Source of the DNA: Clostridia bacterium
GTDB taxonomy: Bacteria > Bacillota > Clostridia > Oscillospirales > CAG-272
NCBI GenBank assembly: GCA_017463125.1
Contig: JAFTPV010000017.1
Location: 62,001 to 126,000, forward strand
Direction: 5' to 3'
Length of the DNA stretch: 64,000 bases
The notes under the pieces were generated by a model, which ran no database searches, had not been told where the DNA came from, and saw only the letters and a list, made by a program, of their open reading frames with translations. Shown here one piece after another: positions 1-9,169 of this stretch (position 1 is its first letter; the number at the start of each line of letters is the position of its first letter). The position numbers and the translations under genes were made by a program.

Positions 1-1305
1 TGCAGCCCACTGTCCCATCGCGCTATAGCTATTTTCGCCAATAACGTTATACAGCTGCGCCTTAGAGCTTACGGGAGAGTTAATCGCAGAGGTGTTATCG
101 TTAGTTGCAGCAACAGAGGAATCAGAAATGTAATCGGGGAACTCTGCCTCAATTACCGTGCCAACGCCATTTGCAGCTTTAGCATCATCGTTAAACTCTG
201 TTCTGATATAATTCAGATAATCTGCGTAAGAACGAGCACTGGACTGCTCGTCAATATATGTATTTCCGTGAGCATCAGTCTTGTAGTTCGGTGCATCGGC
301 AGGAACGATCTTTATAGACTTGACGATCATAGGCTCCTTGATAGCCTCAAGGGTTATCCACTGCGATCCCTCGGCAAGATAGAACTTAAGCGCACCGTCG
401 GAATAACCGGAGGAGTCGGTAACCATATGCTTCGTCCATGTGGATATAGCCTTTGCGGAGGGGGCCATAGAGTTACCGTTAATATCCTGAGTAATCTTAT
501 AGGTGGTAACGGTCTGCATAAGCTTGCCGTTTTCCGGATAAGTCTTGGTAACATACTTATAATAGCCCTTGTTATCACCGTCGGCTATGTGCTCATATTC
601 GGTAACAGAGCCAACCGATGTGAAGGGACGCTTCTCCGCAGGAACCTCATAAGGCTCACTTACGGTCTTATAGTCGTATATCCAATGCTTGTCAAAGGAT
701 ATGCTGCTGACCTCGTCAAAAGGAATTACGCCTCGCAGTGAGAGCTTACGTTCAATCGCGCTGACGCTACTCTTAGTAAGAATCGGAACAGTGTTTTCTC
801 CGTCAACGTAGCTCTCGGCATCGATAATACAATCAAAATACTCTATTTCGATAGTATAGAAACCGGAAGCTCCAACCTCAATGTCGAAGTTCCAGGTAAC
901 AGAGGCCGCCTTACCATCCGAGCTAACGGCAGGAAGAAAGACCGACATGGCCTTATCCTCTTCGGAAAGCTCGCTCCAATTTCCAGGAGACTTGGCAATA
1001 GAAGCCGCAACCTCCTTGCTATCAGAGACCTTTATCGCATCGCCGTTAAAATCGGTAACGGATAAAGAAATTTCCTTGCGAGAGTCACCGTTAATGCTAT
1101 CCTTGTGAGAAAGCAAGTATGCTTCGTACGACGACGTAGTAAGCAACGACTGCATTTCCTCAAGAGTAGCGGCAGTACCGCTCTCGCCTTTGAGAGAGCC
1201 GGTCTTTACAGACTCACTTGCAAGTGACGTTACGCCGAGTGCGCCAAAGGCCAGCACTACAGAAAGCATCATCGCAACAACTCTCAAAAAGATCGTTCTT
1301 TTCAT
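1..1305 (-). CDS. Secreted carbohydrate-binding/solute-binding-type protein, C-terminus cut by window edge
   Basis: An open frame of 435 codons runs from an ATG at 1305 to the left edge with no stop, so the C-terminal part is missing. A GGAGGA ribosome binding site precedes the ATG and a strong promoter lies upstream. Residues 1-29 form a signal peptide (MKRT, hydrophobic core, cleavage near LASES) with no lipobox cysteine. The visible part reads like two beta-rich ligand-binding modules; stretches such as AIERKLSLRGVIPFDEV and ALKFYLAEGSQWITLEAI resemble the N-terminal region of very large clostridial and Paenibacillus extracellular solute-binding proteins of sugar ABC transporters. The family link is from memory of those motifs, so the function (extracellular glycan capture) is an inference. 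The transporter partners would lie outside the window. Confidence 0.6.
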   Translation of the reverse strand, partial: MKRTIFLRVVAMMLSVVLAFGALGVTSLASESVKTGSLKGESGTAATLEEMQSLLTTSSYEAYLLSHKDSINGDSRKEISLSVTDFNGDAIKVSDSKEVAASIAKSPGNWSELSEEDKAMSVFLPAVSSDGKAASVTWNFDIEVGASGFYTIEIEYFDCIIDAESYVDGENTVPILTKSSVSAIERKLSLRGVIPFDEVSSISFDKHWIYDYKTVSEPYEVPAEKRPFTSVGSVTEYEHIADGDNKGYYKYVTKTYPENGKLMQTVTTYKITQDINGNSMAPSAKAISTWTKHMVTDSSGYSDGALKFYLAEGSQWITLEAIKEPMIVKSIKIVPADAPNYKTDAHGNTYIDEQSSARSYADYLNYIRTEFNDDAKAANGVGTVIEAEFPDYISDSSVAATNDNTSAINSPVSSKAQLYNVIGENSYSAMGQWAA

Positions 1306-1373
1306 TTGCTGATTTCCTCCAAAATAACTTTTGAATACAAAAAGGCGCAACACGCCTATCTATATACGCAAAT

Positions 1374-1402
1374 ATTATAACATATAAAGTGCCGAAAGTC
1401 AA
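1374..1402 (-). promoter_or_regulatory. Sigma-A-type promoter of the secreted binding protein
   Basis: On the minus strand a TTGACT -35 box (1397-1402) is followed after exactly 17 bases by a TATAAT -10 box (1374-1379). Transcription should start near 1367, giving a leader of about 60 bases before the ATG at 1305. Confidence 0.75.
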
Positions 1403-1703
1403 GCATTCTATTTTTTCGAGCGCTCGCGTGAGGCCGCATTAGAATATTTTTCCAATTATTAGAAAAAACATATTGTAAATATTTGTTTGCACGGGTTCGG
1501 GCGTTTTTTACATTATTCAAGCAAAATGTAATTGAAATTTACAAATTTAGCCTTATTTTCCAACATTTAATAGCGTTTTATGTATATTTAGTAAATGACA
1601 TTTACTTTAATTAGGTCTTTTTTTGCTCTTTTAGGTATAAAAAAGCCAATGTGCAAAATGCACAAAAATCGCTTTGATTTTTCTACACGCAAAAATTTCA
1701 AAG
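1403..1703. other. AT-rich intergenic stretch without a recognisable gene
   Basis: This part of the 461-base gap between the secreted protein and mnmA is AT-rich. A 61-codon plus-strand frame (1595-1780) crosses it but has no ribosome binding site, runs through the mnmA terminator and overlaps mnmA on the other strand. I see no gene or structured RNA here. Confidence 0.5.
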
Positions 1704-1740
1704 GAAAAGCGGTTTTTGCCGTTCTTCGACAAAAACCGCT
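1704..1740 (-). terminator. Intrinsic terminator of the iscS-iscU-mnmA operon
   Basis: An 11-bp perfect stem (1708-1718 with 1730-1740) follows the mnmA stop on the minus strand and leads into a T-rich stretch. Confidence 0.75.
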
Positions 1741-1766
1741 CACAAGAGCTTCGTTCTATAAGCTGA

Positions 1767-2798
1767 TTATTCGGTTATAATTCCCCCGGCTACGATGTAT
1801 CCGTCTATATACAGAACGGCAGACTGTCCGGGTGCAGCCATAATTTCGCTACAAAAATGAAGAACAGCGTTACCTTCGCCCATAAGCTCTGCCTTAACGT
1901 TATACATAGGAGATTTGTATCTTATCTTTACCTGCACGTCAATAATACGGTTTTCTCTCGGCTCTGCCATACCAGAATATATCATATCCGAAAGTCTGAC
2001 AGTACGCTTCCCTATAAGCTCGGGAGAAAGGGTCACAGTATTGTTTATAGGGTCTATTTTCGTAACAAAAACGCGCTCTCCAAGGGCGATGCCCAAGCCC
2101 TTTCTCTGCCCCACCGTGTATCTGATTATGCCCTTATGCTCTCCAAGTACGTTTCCATCTGTATCAATAAAGCTGCCGCGCGGGCATTCGCCTCTTACAG
2201 ACTCAATATAATCCGCGTGCTTACCGTCCGGCAAAAAGCATATTTCCTGACTGTCCTTCTTGTTTGCAACAGGGATTCCAGCCTCGGCAGAAACCTCTCT
2301 GACTCTGCCCTTACAGTCATCTGCCAATGGTAAAATCAATTTTGAGAGAATTTTCTGCGTAAGTCTGTAAAGCATATAGCTCTGCTCCTTGCTTTCATCT
2401 TCCGCCTTTGCGATAGCGTAGCGCTCGCCGTCCGGCGTTTCCAGCTTGACAACTCGGGCGTAGTGGCCTGTCGCTATTTTATCAAACCCGTTTTTCATTG
2501 CAAAATCATAAAGCATGGCGAATTTCACCCTCTCGTTGCACAGGATACACGGATTTGGAGTTCTGCCGCTTAAGTACTCGGATATAAAGTTCTCTTTTAT
2601 AATATTATTGAAGGAAATTGTAGCGTCAATCTCATGGAGCTTTACGCCAAGGCTCTCGGCAACCTCTCTTGCCGAGGAGGTATCTGTATACTCATGCATT
2701 TTCAGCACGCAAGCCTCAACGTCATGTCCCTCTCTCATAAGCTTAAGCAAACAATAAGCACTATCAACTCCGCCGCTTATACCAACGAGAATTCTCAT
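1767..2798 (-). CDS. mnmA: tRNA-specific 2-thiouridylase MnmA
   Basis: MnmA activates U34 of tRNA(Lys/Glu/Gln) with ATP and replaces the 2-oxygen by sulfur, which stabilises wobble decoding. The 343-residue length is normal for the family. The ATP-binding PP-loop SGGVDS is at residues 8-13, the TPNPCILCN motif gives Cys84, and SQEICF gives Cys187; these two cysteines are the expected catalytic pair. The gene is the last of a minus-strand group iscS-iscU-mnmA, so the sulfur donor (cysteine desulfurase) is encoded next to its user. A hairpin at 2871-2903 lies between iscU and mnmA, so mnmA may be partly uncoupled from its neighbours. The assignment is secure. Confidence 0.96.
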   Translation of the reverse strand: MRILVGISGGVDSAYCLLKLMREGHDVEACVLKMHEYTDTSSAREVAESLGVKLHEIDATISFNNIIKENFISEYLSGRTPNPCILCNERVKFAMLYDFAMKNGFDKIATGHYARVVKLETPDGERYAIAKAEDESKEQSYMLYRLTQKILSKLILPLADDCKGRVREVSAEAGIPVANKKDSQEICFLPDGKHADYIESVRGECPRGSFIDTDGNVLGEHKGIIRYTVGQRKGLGIALGERVFVTKIDPINNTVTLSPELIGKRTVRLSDMIYSGMAEPRENRIIDVQVKIRYKSPMYNVKAELMGEGNAVLHFCSEIMAAPGQSAVLYIDGYIVAGGIITE

Positions 2799-2870
2799 TA
2801 TTTCGCCCCCTTTTTGTTAAATTTTGCAAAGATTTATTGACTTTTTTGTCGTTTTGCGTTCAAATATCAA

Positions 2871-2903
2871 ACAAACGACTCCAAAAAAATCAGAGTCGTT
2901 TGT
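2871..2903 (-). terminator. Hairpin between iscU and mnmA, possible weak terminator
   Basis: A perfect 11-bp stem (2871-2881 with 2893-2903) sits just after the iscU stop. The following minus-strand bases are only moderately T-rich, so it may attenuate rather than stop transcription, or stabilise the iscSU message end. Confidence 0.55.
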
Positions 2904-2913
2904 CTTCAGAAAA

Positions 2914-3327
2914 TCATTCCTCGTGAGATTTCTCTATTTCAAAATCAACCTCTCTGCCGATTTTATTATAATAGTCAGCAACGGCTGTTTTTATAGCCTC
3001 TTCAGCGAGAACCGAGCAATGCACCTTTACAGGCGGGAGGCCCTCAAGAGCCTCAACGACTGCGCTGTTAGTGAGCTTAAGTGCCTCGGCAACCGTGTGT
3101 CCCTTTACGAGCTCGGTAGCCATAGACGATGTTGCGATAGCGGCACCACAGCCAAAGGTCTTGAACTTGCAGTCCACTATAACGTCGTTCTCATCTATTT
3201 TCAGATACATTTTCATAATATCTCCGCACTTCGCGTTACCTACTACGCCAACGCCGTCGGCATTCTCTATCTCACCAACATTTCTCGGATTGGTGAAGTG
3301 ATCCATTACCTTTTCACTGTATTTCAT
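2914..3327 (-). CDS. iscU: Iron-sulfur cluster scaffold protein, NifU/IscU type
   Basis: This 137-residue protein is the scaffold on which sulfur from IscS and iron are assembled into Fe-S clusters. Its three cluster-binding cysteines are visible at 34 (NAKCGD), 60 (TFGCGAA) and 104 (VHCS), and Asp36 follows the first one as in other scaffolds. Only the N-terminal NifU domain is present. The Cys-rich central and Nfu domains of full NifU are absent, so it is IscU-like in size. It lies 34 bases downstream of the cysteine desulfurase gene and is almost certainly co-transcribed with it. Clostridia commonly carry exactly this pair. Confidence 0.94.
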   Translation of the reverse strand: MKYSEKVMDHFTNPRNVGEIENADGVGVVGNAKCGDIMKMYLKIDENDVIVDCKFKTFGCGAAIATSSMATELVKGHTVAEALKLTNSAVVEALEGLPPVKVHCSVLAEEAIKTAVADYYNKIGREVDFEIEKSHEE

Positions 3328-3361
3328 TTTCTTTTGCCTTTCTTTTATCCTTTAAGACCAA

Positions 3362-4549
3362 TTAGTTTACACAGGCCTCTTTTTTTACAACCTCTTCCCA
3401 GAGGGGACTCATATCACGCAGTTTTTTTACGATAGAGGTTACGTTTTCTATAATATAATCAACGTCCTCCTCGGTTGTTTCTGCCGAAATTGACAAGCGA
3501 AGCGAGCCGTGTGCCTTCTCATGCGGAATACCCATCGCTATAAGAACGTGGGACGGCTCAAGAGATGCCGTCGAGCAGGCAGAGCCTGTAGAAGCACATA
3601 TTCCCGCTATATCGAGCCAGAGGAGCAGGCTCTCACCCTCGATAAACTCAAAGCCAACGTTGACGTTGCCCGCAAGGCGCTCCGTTCTGTGTCCGTTAAG
3701 CTTGGAGTAAGGAATTTTCGTCAAGCCGTCAATAAGTCTGTCGCGCATAGCTCTTACCTTATCAAGCTCTCCGATAGACTCCTTCGCTATCTCAAGAGCT
3801 TTTGCAAGACCGACGATGTATGGCAGGTTTTCGGTTCCGCCTCTCTTGCGTCTTTCTTGTCCTCCGCCCTCAACAAAATTGTTTATCACAACTCCGCGAC
3901 GTATATAAAGCATACCAATGCCTTTAGGCGCGTGAATCTTATGTCCGGAGAGAGAGAGCATATCAACCTTAAGCTTCGAGAGGTCAATATCAATATTACC
4001 TACCGCCTGTACCGCATCGGTGAACATCAAGGCGCCCTTCGCGTGAGCAATCTCAACAATCTGCTCGATAGGCTCGATGGTTCCGACCTCATTATTCGCG
4101 TACATTACGGCAACGAGGGCTGTTTTTTCAGTAACCACTTGACGCAGCTCGTCAAGATCAACTACACCGTCAGCGTCAACGCCAACGTAAGTTACCTCAA
4201 AACCCTCTTTTTCAAGGCTCTGACAGGTATGCAGGACTGCGTGGTGCTCGATCTTCGTTGTAACGATATGAGTTCTGCCCTTTGTCTTCATACGCATAGC
4301 AGCGCCTCTTATCGCCCAGTTGTCAGACTCGGTACCACAGGAGGTGAAATATATTTCACCTGAATTACAGTTAAACACCTTCGCAATACGCTCACGCGCA
4401 TCGTCGAGAATGTCCTTTGCCTCCCTGCCCTTCTCGTGAAGCGAGGAGGGATTGCCCCAATGCGTTTCAAAAATGGGCATCATGGCGTCTATAACCTCGC
4501 GGCTGACAGGTGTTGTCGCCGCATTATCAGCATATATAAATCTTTCCAC
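3362..4549 (-). CDS. iscS: Cysteine desulfurase (NifS/IscS class)
   Basis: This PLP enzyme converts cysteine to alanine and passes a persulfide to IscU and MnmA. The 395-residue protein shows the family N-terminus (YADNAATTP), the EHHAV region, the PLP lysine Lys204 in SGHK and the mobile-loop cysteine Cys325 in TGSACSTAS, which marks the group I (NifS/IscS) class. The start at 4549 is a GTG preceded by AAGGG; no nearby upstream ATG fits. The gene heads the iscS-iscU-mnmA operon and has its own promoter. No IscR regulator gene is next to it. Confidence 0.95.
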   Translation of the reverse strand: MERFIYADNAATTPVSREVIDAMMPIFETHWGNPSSLHEKGREAKDILDDARERIAKVFNCNSGEIYFTSCGTESDNWAIRGAAMRMKTKGRTHIVTTKIEHHAVLHTCQSLEKEGFEVTYVGVDADGVVDLDELRQVVTEKTALVAVMYANNEVGTIEPIEQIVEIAHAKGALMFTDAVQAVGNIDIDLSKLKVDMLSLSGHKIHAPKGIGMLYIRRGVVINNFVEGGGQERRKRGGTENLPYIVGLAKALEIAKESIGELDKVRAMRDRLIDGLTKIPYSKLNGHRTERLAGNVNVGFEFIEGESLLLWLDIAGICASTGSACSTASLEPSHVLIAMGIPHEKAHGSLRLSISAETTEEDVDYIIENVTSIVKKLRDMSPLWEEVVKKEACVN

Positions 4550-4599
4550 TTCTGTTACCCTTCAAATATTTTTAATACTTTAGGTTTTTTACCGCGTAT

Positions 4600-4628
4600 A
4601 TTGTATACCATTTTTGTGGATTTTTCAA
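4600..4628 (-). promoter_or_regulatory. Promoter of iscS-iscU-mnmA
   Basis: TTGAAA (4623-4628) and TACAAT (4600-4605) on the minus strand are separated by 17 bases. It points away from the glucokinase promoter in the same intergenic region. Confidence 0.7.
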
Positions 4629-4709
4629 TAGTTTTCTCGCAGTATGTTTGTTAATTTTTTGTGAACGCGGTTTTTACGGTGTGAAAAATAAAAAAATGTC
4701 GGCTTTTGC

Positions 4710-4738
4710 TTGACAAAAGGTATGTAAAAATATATAAT
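4710..4738 (+). promoter_or_regulatory. Promoter of the ROK glucokinase
   Basis: A consensus promoter: TTGACA (4710-4715), 17 bases, TATAAT (4733-4738). No obvious operator was noticed, suggesting constitutive strong expression. Confidence 0.8.
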
Positions 4739-4803
4739 AAACGTATGAAATTTTAAGTTTTAATATATTTACAGCCGCGTTTTGCGGCAGAACGGAGTTT
4801 TTT

Positions 4804-5793
4804 ATGTACACAGTAGGCATTGACCTTGGAGGAACAAATATAGCAATAGGTATCTGCGATGAAGATCTCAACATTATTGCTAAAGCCTCAATCCCGACAG
4901 ATAAATCATGCGGCGGCGAGGGTGTTGTAGCCGGAATGGCGGCACTGACAAAGCAGCTTATGAGAAAGAACAAAATTGATATTTCACAGATTGAGTACGT
5001 CGGAATGGCTTTGCCCGGCAGTATTGACAGCGAGCTTGGTATCATAGAATATTCAAACAATCTGCCCTTTGAAAATTTCCCTATCTGTGACGAGTTCAGA
5101 AAACGCTTCAACGTAGAAAAAATATATATAGAAAATGATGCAAACGCGGCGGCTCTTGCCGAGGCACTCTGCGGTGTTGCAAGAGGGGTGAGGACGTCGG
5201 TTATGATAACTCTCGGCACGGGAGTTGGCGGCGGTGTCATCATTGACGGCAAGATATTTAAGGGTGGAGTAAACTCCGCCGGAGCCGAGCTGGGTCACAC
5301 TGTTATAAAGGCTGGCGGAAGGCTCTGCACGTGCGGAAGGCGCGGTTGCTTCGAGGCATATTCCTCGGCTACCGGGCTTATCACTTCTACCGTCGAGATG
5401 ATGAAGGAGCTTGAAGCCAAGGGTATTCCCTCTCGCCTTTTTGAAATTGCACAGCGTGACGGTAAGGTCAGCGCAAAAACCGCCTTTGAAGCAAAGTCTA
5501 TGGGCGATGAGGCAGGCACGAAGCTCGTCAACGAGTACATAAGCGACCTTGCGGTAGGAATCACGAATATGGTAAATATTTTTCAGCCGGAGGTGCTCTC
5601 CATCGGCGGCGGTGTTTCTAACGCAGGAAGCGAGCTTCTCATTCCGCTTGCCAAAATAGTGGACCGCGAGCAGTACGCCCGCAACAACCCAAAAAAGCAC
5701 CTGCTTGCTATTGCGGCGCTGAAAAACGATGCGGGAATTATCGGTGCGGCAGGACTTGGCAGACAGTTCTATGATGGTAAAAAACAAAGATAA
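4804..5793 (+). CDS. glk: ROK-family glucokinase
   Basis: This cytoplasmic kinase phosphorylates glucose (or a related hexose) with ATP. The 329-residue protein begins with the phosphate-binding motif DLGGTN (residues 7-12), has the catalytic Asp112 in ENDANAA, the glycine-rich LGTGVGGG segment near 137-144, and the ROK zinc site formed by His165 and Cys175, Cys177 and Cys182 (CTCGRRGC). There is no N-terminal helix-turn-helix, so it is a kinase and not a ROK repressor. It stands alone with its own promoter and terminator. Glucose specificity is inferred from similarity to Firmicute GlkA; N-acetylmannosamine or other hexoses cannot be excluded. Confidence 0.9.
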   Translation: MYTVGIDLGGTNIAIGICDEDLNIIAKASIPTDKSCGGEGVVAGMAALTKQLMRKNKIDISQIEYVGMALPGSIDSELGIIEYSNNLPFENFPICDEFRKRFNVEKIYIENDANAAALAEALCGVARGVRTSVMITLGTGVGGGVIIDGKIFKGGVNSAGAELGHTVIKAGGRLCTCGRRGCFEAYSSATGLITSTVEMMKELEAKGIPSRLFEIAQRDGKVSAKTAFEAKSMGDEAGTKLVNEYISDLAVGITNMVNIFQPEVLSIGGGVSNAGSELLIPLAKIVDREQYARNNPKKHLLAIAALKNDAGIIGAAGLGRQFYDGKKQR

Positions 5794-5827
5794 AGCACTG
5801 TAAACAAGGCCATTTTATAGTAAAATC

Positions 5828-5863
5828 AAGGCAGCTGTCATAGACGTGACGGCCGCCTTTTTG
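5828..5863 (+). terminator. Terminator of the glucokinase gene
   Basis: A 13-pair stem with one mismatch (5828-5840 with 5847-5859) is followed by a run of Ts. Confidence 0.7.
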
Positions 5864-5872
5864 CGTTAAATT

Positions 5873-5898
5873 GGGCTGCCCGTATTTCAGGGCAGCCC
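5873..5898 (-). terminator. GC-rich hairpin after the Ig-domain lipoprotein gene
   Basis: GGGCTGCCC (5873-5881) pairs perfectly with GGGCAGCCC (5890-5898). It lies 27 bases past the stop of the minus-strand gene; its T-tract is poor, so termination strength is uncertain. A similar GGCTGCC hairpin ends polC. Confidence 0.5.
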
Positions 5899-5924
5899 TT
5901 AAAACATTGTTTAATGTTTTGGTA

Positions 5925-8900
5925 TTAATTAAAATTATTCCACTCAGTAACAGCCTCGTCCAGATACTGCTGCTTCTTATTTCTGACAGCCTCATATTTA
6001 TTGGAGAACTCAGGATATACGAAGCCACTATCTGCGATAATCGCATGTAATCTGTTAGCAGTAACCTCACTGTCAGAGCTCTTCCAAAGAGCAATAGAAT
6101 CCTCGATATTCATAGCGAAGGAATCCTTAACGTGATTACGGATGTACGCAAGCATCAGTTTATTCTGCTCTGCTGCAACACCACCGGTCCTAGAAACGAG
6201 GTATAAGTTATAGTACTCGTCAATAACATCTTCAGACTGTCTGGAAAGATAGTCAAGGTATGCAGAAGCCTGAGCGAACATGGTAGTATTCTTTGCAATT
6301 GCAACAACCTTTGCAGTATTATATACCAGGGTGCGATAATCATCTTGGTTATAGTAAAGCGGAACGGGAAGGATACCGAAGCCCTCGCCACCCTCACACA
6401 GCATATTCTGGTAAACGTCGTCCTCGAGAGAGCCTAGAGTGATGATACCGCCGAAGAGAACTCTGTTCTTTGCGAATCTGTTACGGATAGCCTGAAGCTC
6501 TGTCTTAGCATCTGCCTCGCCGATTTCCGTAAAGTCGCCAGCAGCAACCGCTACTATTCCGGAATTATCAGAGAAGAGGTCAGATATCGCGGAAACGAGA
6601 GCGTTAAGGGAAGCGTTTGTCTCGGGGTATGCGGGCGTCTTGGTGCCGTCTGCCTGTACGTTCTCGTTAATAACGTTAACGCTCTCAGCGGTGTAAAGGA
6701 AGCCGGCGGCTGCGAGGGAGTTCTTACCTACAGCGAAGCCTACGGTGTCCGCAAGAACGTGCTCGGAGCCGTAATCGTTAGTAGCGAAAGCTTGTGCAGC
6801 ATAGTGAGCAAGAACCTCGTAGGTCCAGCCCTCTGCGTACTTATCCTCGGTTCTCCAAACGAGATCGTAGAAATCGTAGAAGCCGTTGGTCATATCCTTC
6901 GTCCAAGTATTTTCAGTCTCGATGCTCTCAAGCATATCGATGTTTACGGGAACGACGAGGAAGGAACGAACAAGGTCAACGCAGAAGTCGGACGCGAGAG
7001 CGTAGAGCTTGTTGTTGTTAAGAGAGAGGGACTGCATATACTCGTAGAAGTAACCCTCACCTACGGTAGAGTCGAAGTAGTTATTGCCCTGCCAGTTATA
7101 GTCAGACTCATTGAATCTGAAGAAATTACCGTTTGCGTAGTCGCCCTTAAGATTAGCGAAGCATCCTTTAAGCTGCGCACCGGAGATGTCGTAAACGAAA
7201 TTGTAGTAGATATCGGGAGTCGTACCGGTGGCGGAGGTCGCCTCGGTTACCATAACGCTGACAGATGAACCCCAGCCCTCGGTGGGCTTGAAATAGTCCC
7301 ACTCAACAGATACGTTTGCGGCAATTTCTGCATAGAGGTTTCTATGACGAACAAGGTCGTCAATGTCCTCAAAGTCAGCGCTCTCACCGGCATAGTATCT
7401 CTCACAACCGGAGGAAAGCTCGCCGTAACAGTCGTCGTTTGTATATTTGATTCTCAGAGTAGTGTTATCCCAAGTGTAATCGTAAATGGGTGCGCCTGCG
7501 GGAAGAGACGCATCGCGAACTGTTACGGTTATCTCAACAAATACGTTATTATTTGCCTTTGCGGTTATAGTAGACGTTCCATAATAGCCAACTGCCGTGA
7601 CAACTCCGTTTTCAACAGTAGCGACACTCTCATCTGAGCTTGACCAAATGATTTTTTGATTAGAATTTTCGGGTAATACGGTTGCAACGAGTGTTGCTGT
7701 ATCGCCCTGTCGGAGAGTCAAGCTGGTTTTATTAACCGTTATACTCTCCGCAGGGATACAGTCTACGTAAACCGTGCACGTCTGCTCAAAACTAGGAGAG
7801 GTGAAATTGGTATTAAACGCTCTTGCTGTTATAGTAGCCTGACCTTGACCGACCGCAGTTACAACACCGTCTATGACTGTTACGACGCTTTCATCAGAGC
7901 TGGTCCAAGTTACAGTAGCATTTTCTGGATTTGTTGTTGCGGTGATTTCAGAGCTATCACCCGATGAAATATAAAGCTCGGTTTTATCAAGAGTGAGGCT
8001 ATCCGCAGGAACGCAATCGACATACACAACGCAGAGCTGATACACATTATCAGGATACGTAGGGTTTTCTATCGGTTCTCCATTGTGCACCATAGCAAAA
8101 ATAATAGCCATGCCCTTGCTAACGCCTGTCACAACACCATCCTTGACAGTGGCAATACTGTCATCATAATCTCCAATATCCATAACGAAGCTTTTCCAAA
8201 CAACAGTAGTGTTAGTAGCGTTTTCGGGCGCGACGGTTGCTGTGAGCGTTGCGCTCTCGCCCGATTTAATCATAAGTACCGTTTTATCAAGAGTAACGCT
8301 CTCTGCTCTGACAGCCTCGACGACCGTTACCTTGCAGGTTGCCGTTTTTCCGTTCAAGGTCTTTGCGGTTACGGTTGCGGTACCTGTAGCTACTGCTTTC
8401 ACCGTTCCGCCGCTGACGGTTACAACCTCAGCGTTATCGCTAGTCCAAATAATAGACTTAACAGCAGTATTTTCGGGCAATATAGTTGCCTCAAGCGTTT
8501 CTGAACGTCCGGCGGCAAGAGTCAGCTCGGTTTTGTTTAAGGTAATGCTACCCGCATAGACGGTTTTAGGAGATACCGTAACTGTGCAAATAGCATATAC
8601 GTTGTCACCAGCCCTTGCAGTAATGGTCGTTTCACCCGCACTTACCGCAACGACAACTCCCTTATCAACCGTTGCGATCTCGGGATCATTGCTAATCCAG
8701 CTGATCTTTTTATCAGTTGCGTTTGCGGGAGTAACGGATGCGTTAAGAGTAACCGACTCGCCAACCTTTAGCGCAAGCTCGGTTTTGTCAAGAGCTACGC
8801 TTTCTACGGGGATTTTATCGGTTGTTCCTTCATTAGCTCCCGGCTTGCTTTCGTCTCCCGGCTTGTTTTCATCTCCGGGTTTGTTCTCGTCAGTAACGCC

Positions 8901-9011
8901 ATTACCGCCAAGACCGTCTAGCGCACCTGAAAAATCATCACAAGACGCAAGAGTCAGAGCCAGCAGGATAGTTACGATTAGTGAACATAATTTCACAATG
9001 CTGTTTTTCAT
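5925..9011 (-). CDS. Lipoprotein with five BIG2 Ig-like domains and a C-terminal solute-binding-like module
   Basis: The 1028-residue product starts with a lipoprotein signal (LTLASC, lipid-accepting Cys24), so it is exported and anchored to the membrane outer face. Residues 25-66 are a low-complexity linker with a short ENKPGD-type repeat. From about 67 to 505 follow five repeats of 75-95 residues with bacterial Ig-like group 2 features (LDKTEL near the start, SWISND/TWTSSDES in the middle, GVVTAVG...ITAKA at the end). Residues about 510-1028 read like an ABC-transporter extracellular solute-binding protein (PDIYYNF, GKLYALASD-like region, VVPVNIDML, GWTYEVLAHYA). Big2 domains as spacers on surface proteins are well known; their fusion to a binding protein is less common. 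No permease genes are adjacent. The ligand is unknown, probably a sugar. Confidence 0.75.
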   Translation of the reverse strand: MKNSIVKLCSLIVTILLALTLASCDDFSGALDGLGGNGVTDENKPGDENKPGDESKPGANEGTTDKIPVESVALDKTELALKVGESVTLNASVTPANATDKKISWISNDPEIATVDKGVVVAVSAGETTITARAGDNVYAICTVTVSPKTVYAGSITLNKTELTLAAGRSETLEATILPENTAVKSIIWTSDNAEVVTVSGGTVKAVATGTATVTAKTLNGKTATCKVTVVEAVRAESVTLDKTVLMIKSGESATLTATVAPENATNTTVVWKSFVMDIGDYDDSIATVKDGVVTGVSKGMAIIFAMVHNGEPIENPTYPDNVYQLCVVYVDCVPADSLTLDKTELYISSGDSSEITATTNPENATVTWTSSDESVVTVIDGVVTAVGQGQATITARAFNTNFTSPSFEQTCTVYVDCIPAESITVNKTSLTLRQGDTATLVATVLPENSNQKIIWSSSDESVATVENGVVTAVGYYGTSTITAKANNNVFVEITVTVRDASLPAGAPIYDYTWDNTTLRIKYTNDDCYGELSSGCERYYAGESADFEDIDDLVRHRNLYAEIAANVSVEWDYFKPTEGWGSSVSVMVTEATSATGTTPDIYYNFVYDISGAQLKGCFANLKGDYANGNFFRFNESDYNWQGNNYFDSTVGEGYFYEYMQSLSLNNNKLYALASDFCVDLVRSFLVVPVNIDMLESIETENTWTKDMTNGFYDFYDLVWRTEDKYAEGWTYEVLAHYAAQAFATNDYGSEHVLADTVGFAVGKNSLAAAGFLYTAESVNVINENVQADGTKTPAYPETNASLNALVSAISDLFSDNSGIVAVAAGDFTEIGEADAKTELQAIRNRFAKNRVLFGGIITLGSLEDDVYQNMLCEGGEGFGILPVPLYYNQDDYRTLVYNTAKVVAIAKNTTMFAQASAYLDYLSRQSEDVIDEYYNLYLVSRTGGVAAEQNKLMLAYIRNHVKDSFAMNIEDSIALWKSSDSEVTANRLHAIIADSGFVYPEFSNKYEAVRNKKQQYLDEAVTEWNNFN

Positions 9012-9064
9012 CTTTCTTTCCTTTCAAAATGTTTTTTATATTAAATTTTGCTTACAAAATGCAA

Positions 9065-9108
9065 AAACTGCTTGATACAGGGCGTGGTTACCCTTTGTCA
9101 AGCAGTTT
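9065..9108 (-). terminator. Terminator-like hairpin inside the leader of the Ig-domain lipoprotein gene
   Basis: On the minus strand an 18-position stem with a single mismatch (9065-9082 with 9091-9108) and an 8-base loop is followed by TTTTT. It lies between the promoter at 9170-9198 and the start codon at 9011, so it may act as an attenuator. Confidence 0.6.
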
Positions 9109-9169
9109 GCATATTCAAAAAAGCGTACGAAAAAAGGACAGAATTCCTGTCTGTTTGTTTGTTTAACAG

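Noticed and set aside
1595..1780. 61-codon plus-strand frame in the gap before mnmA
   Set aside because: No ribosome binding site, crosses the mnmA terminator and overlaps mnmA in antisense; low-complexity AT-rich composition.
6759..9075. Several plus-strand frames of 75-169 codons opposite the BIG2 lipoprotein gene
   Set aside because: They are shadows of the repetitive minus-strand coding sequence; none has a ribosome binding site or recognisable protein pattern.
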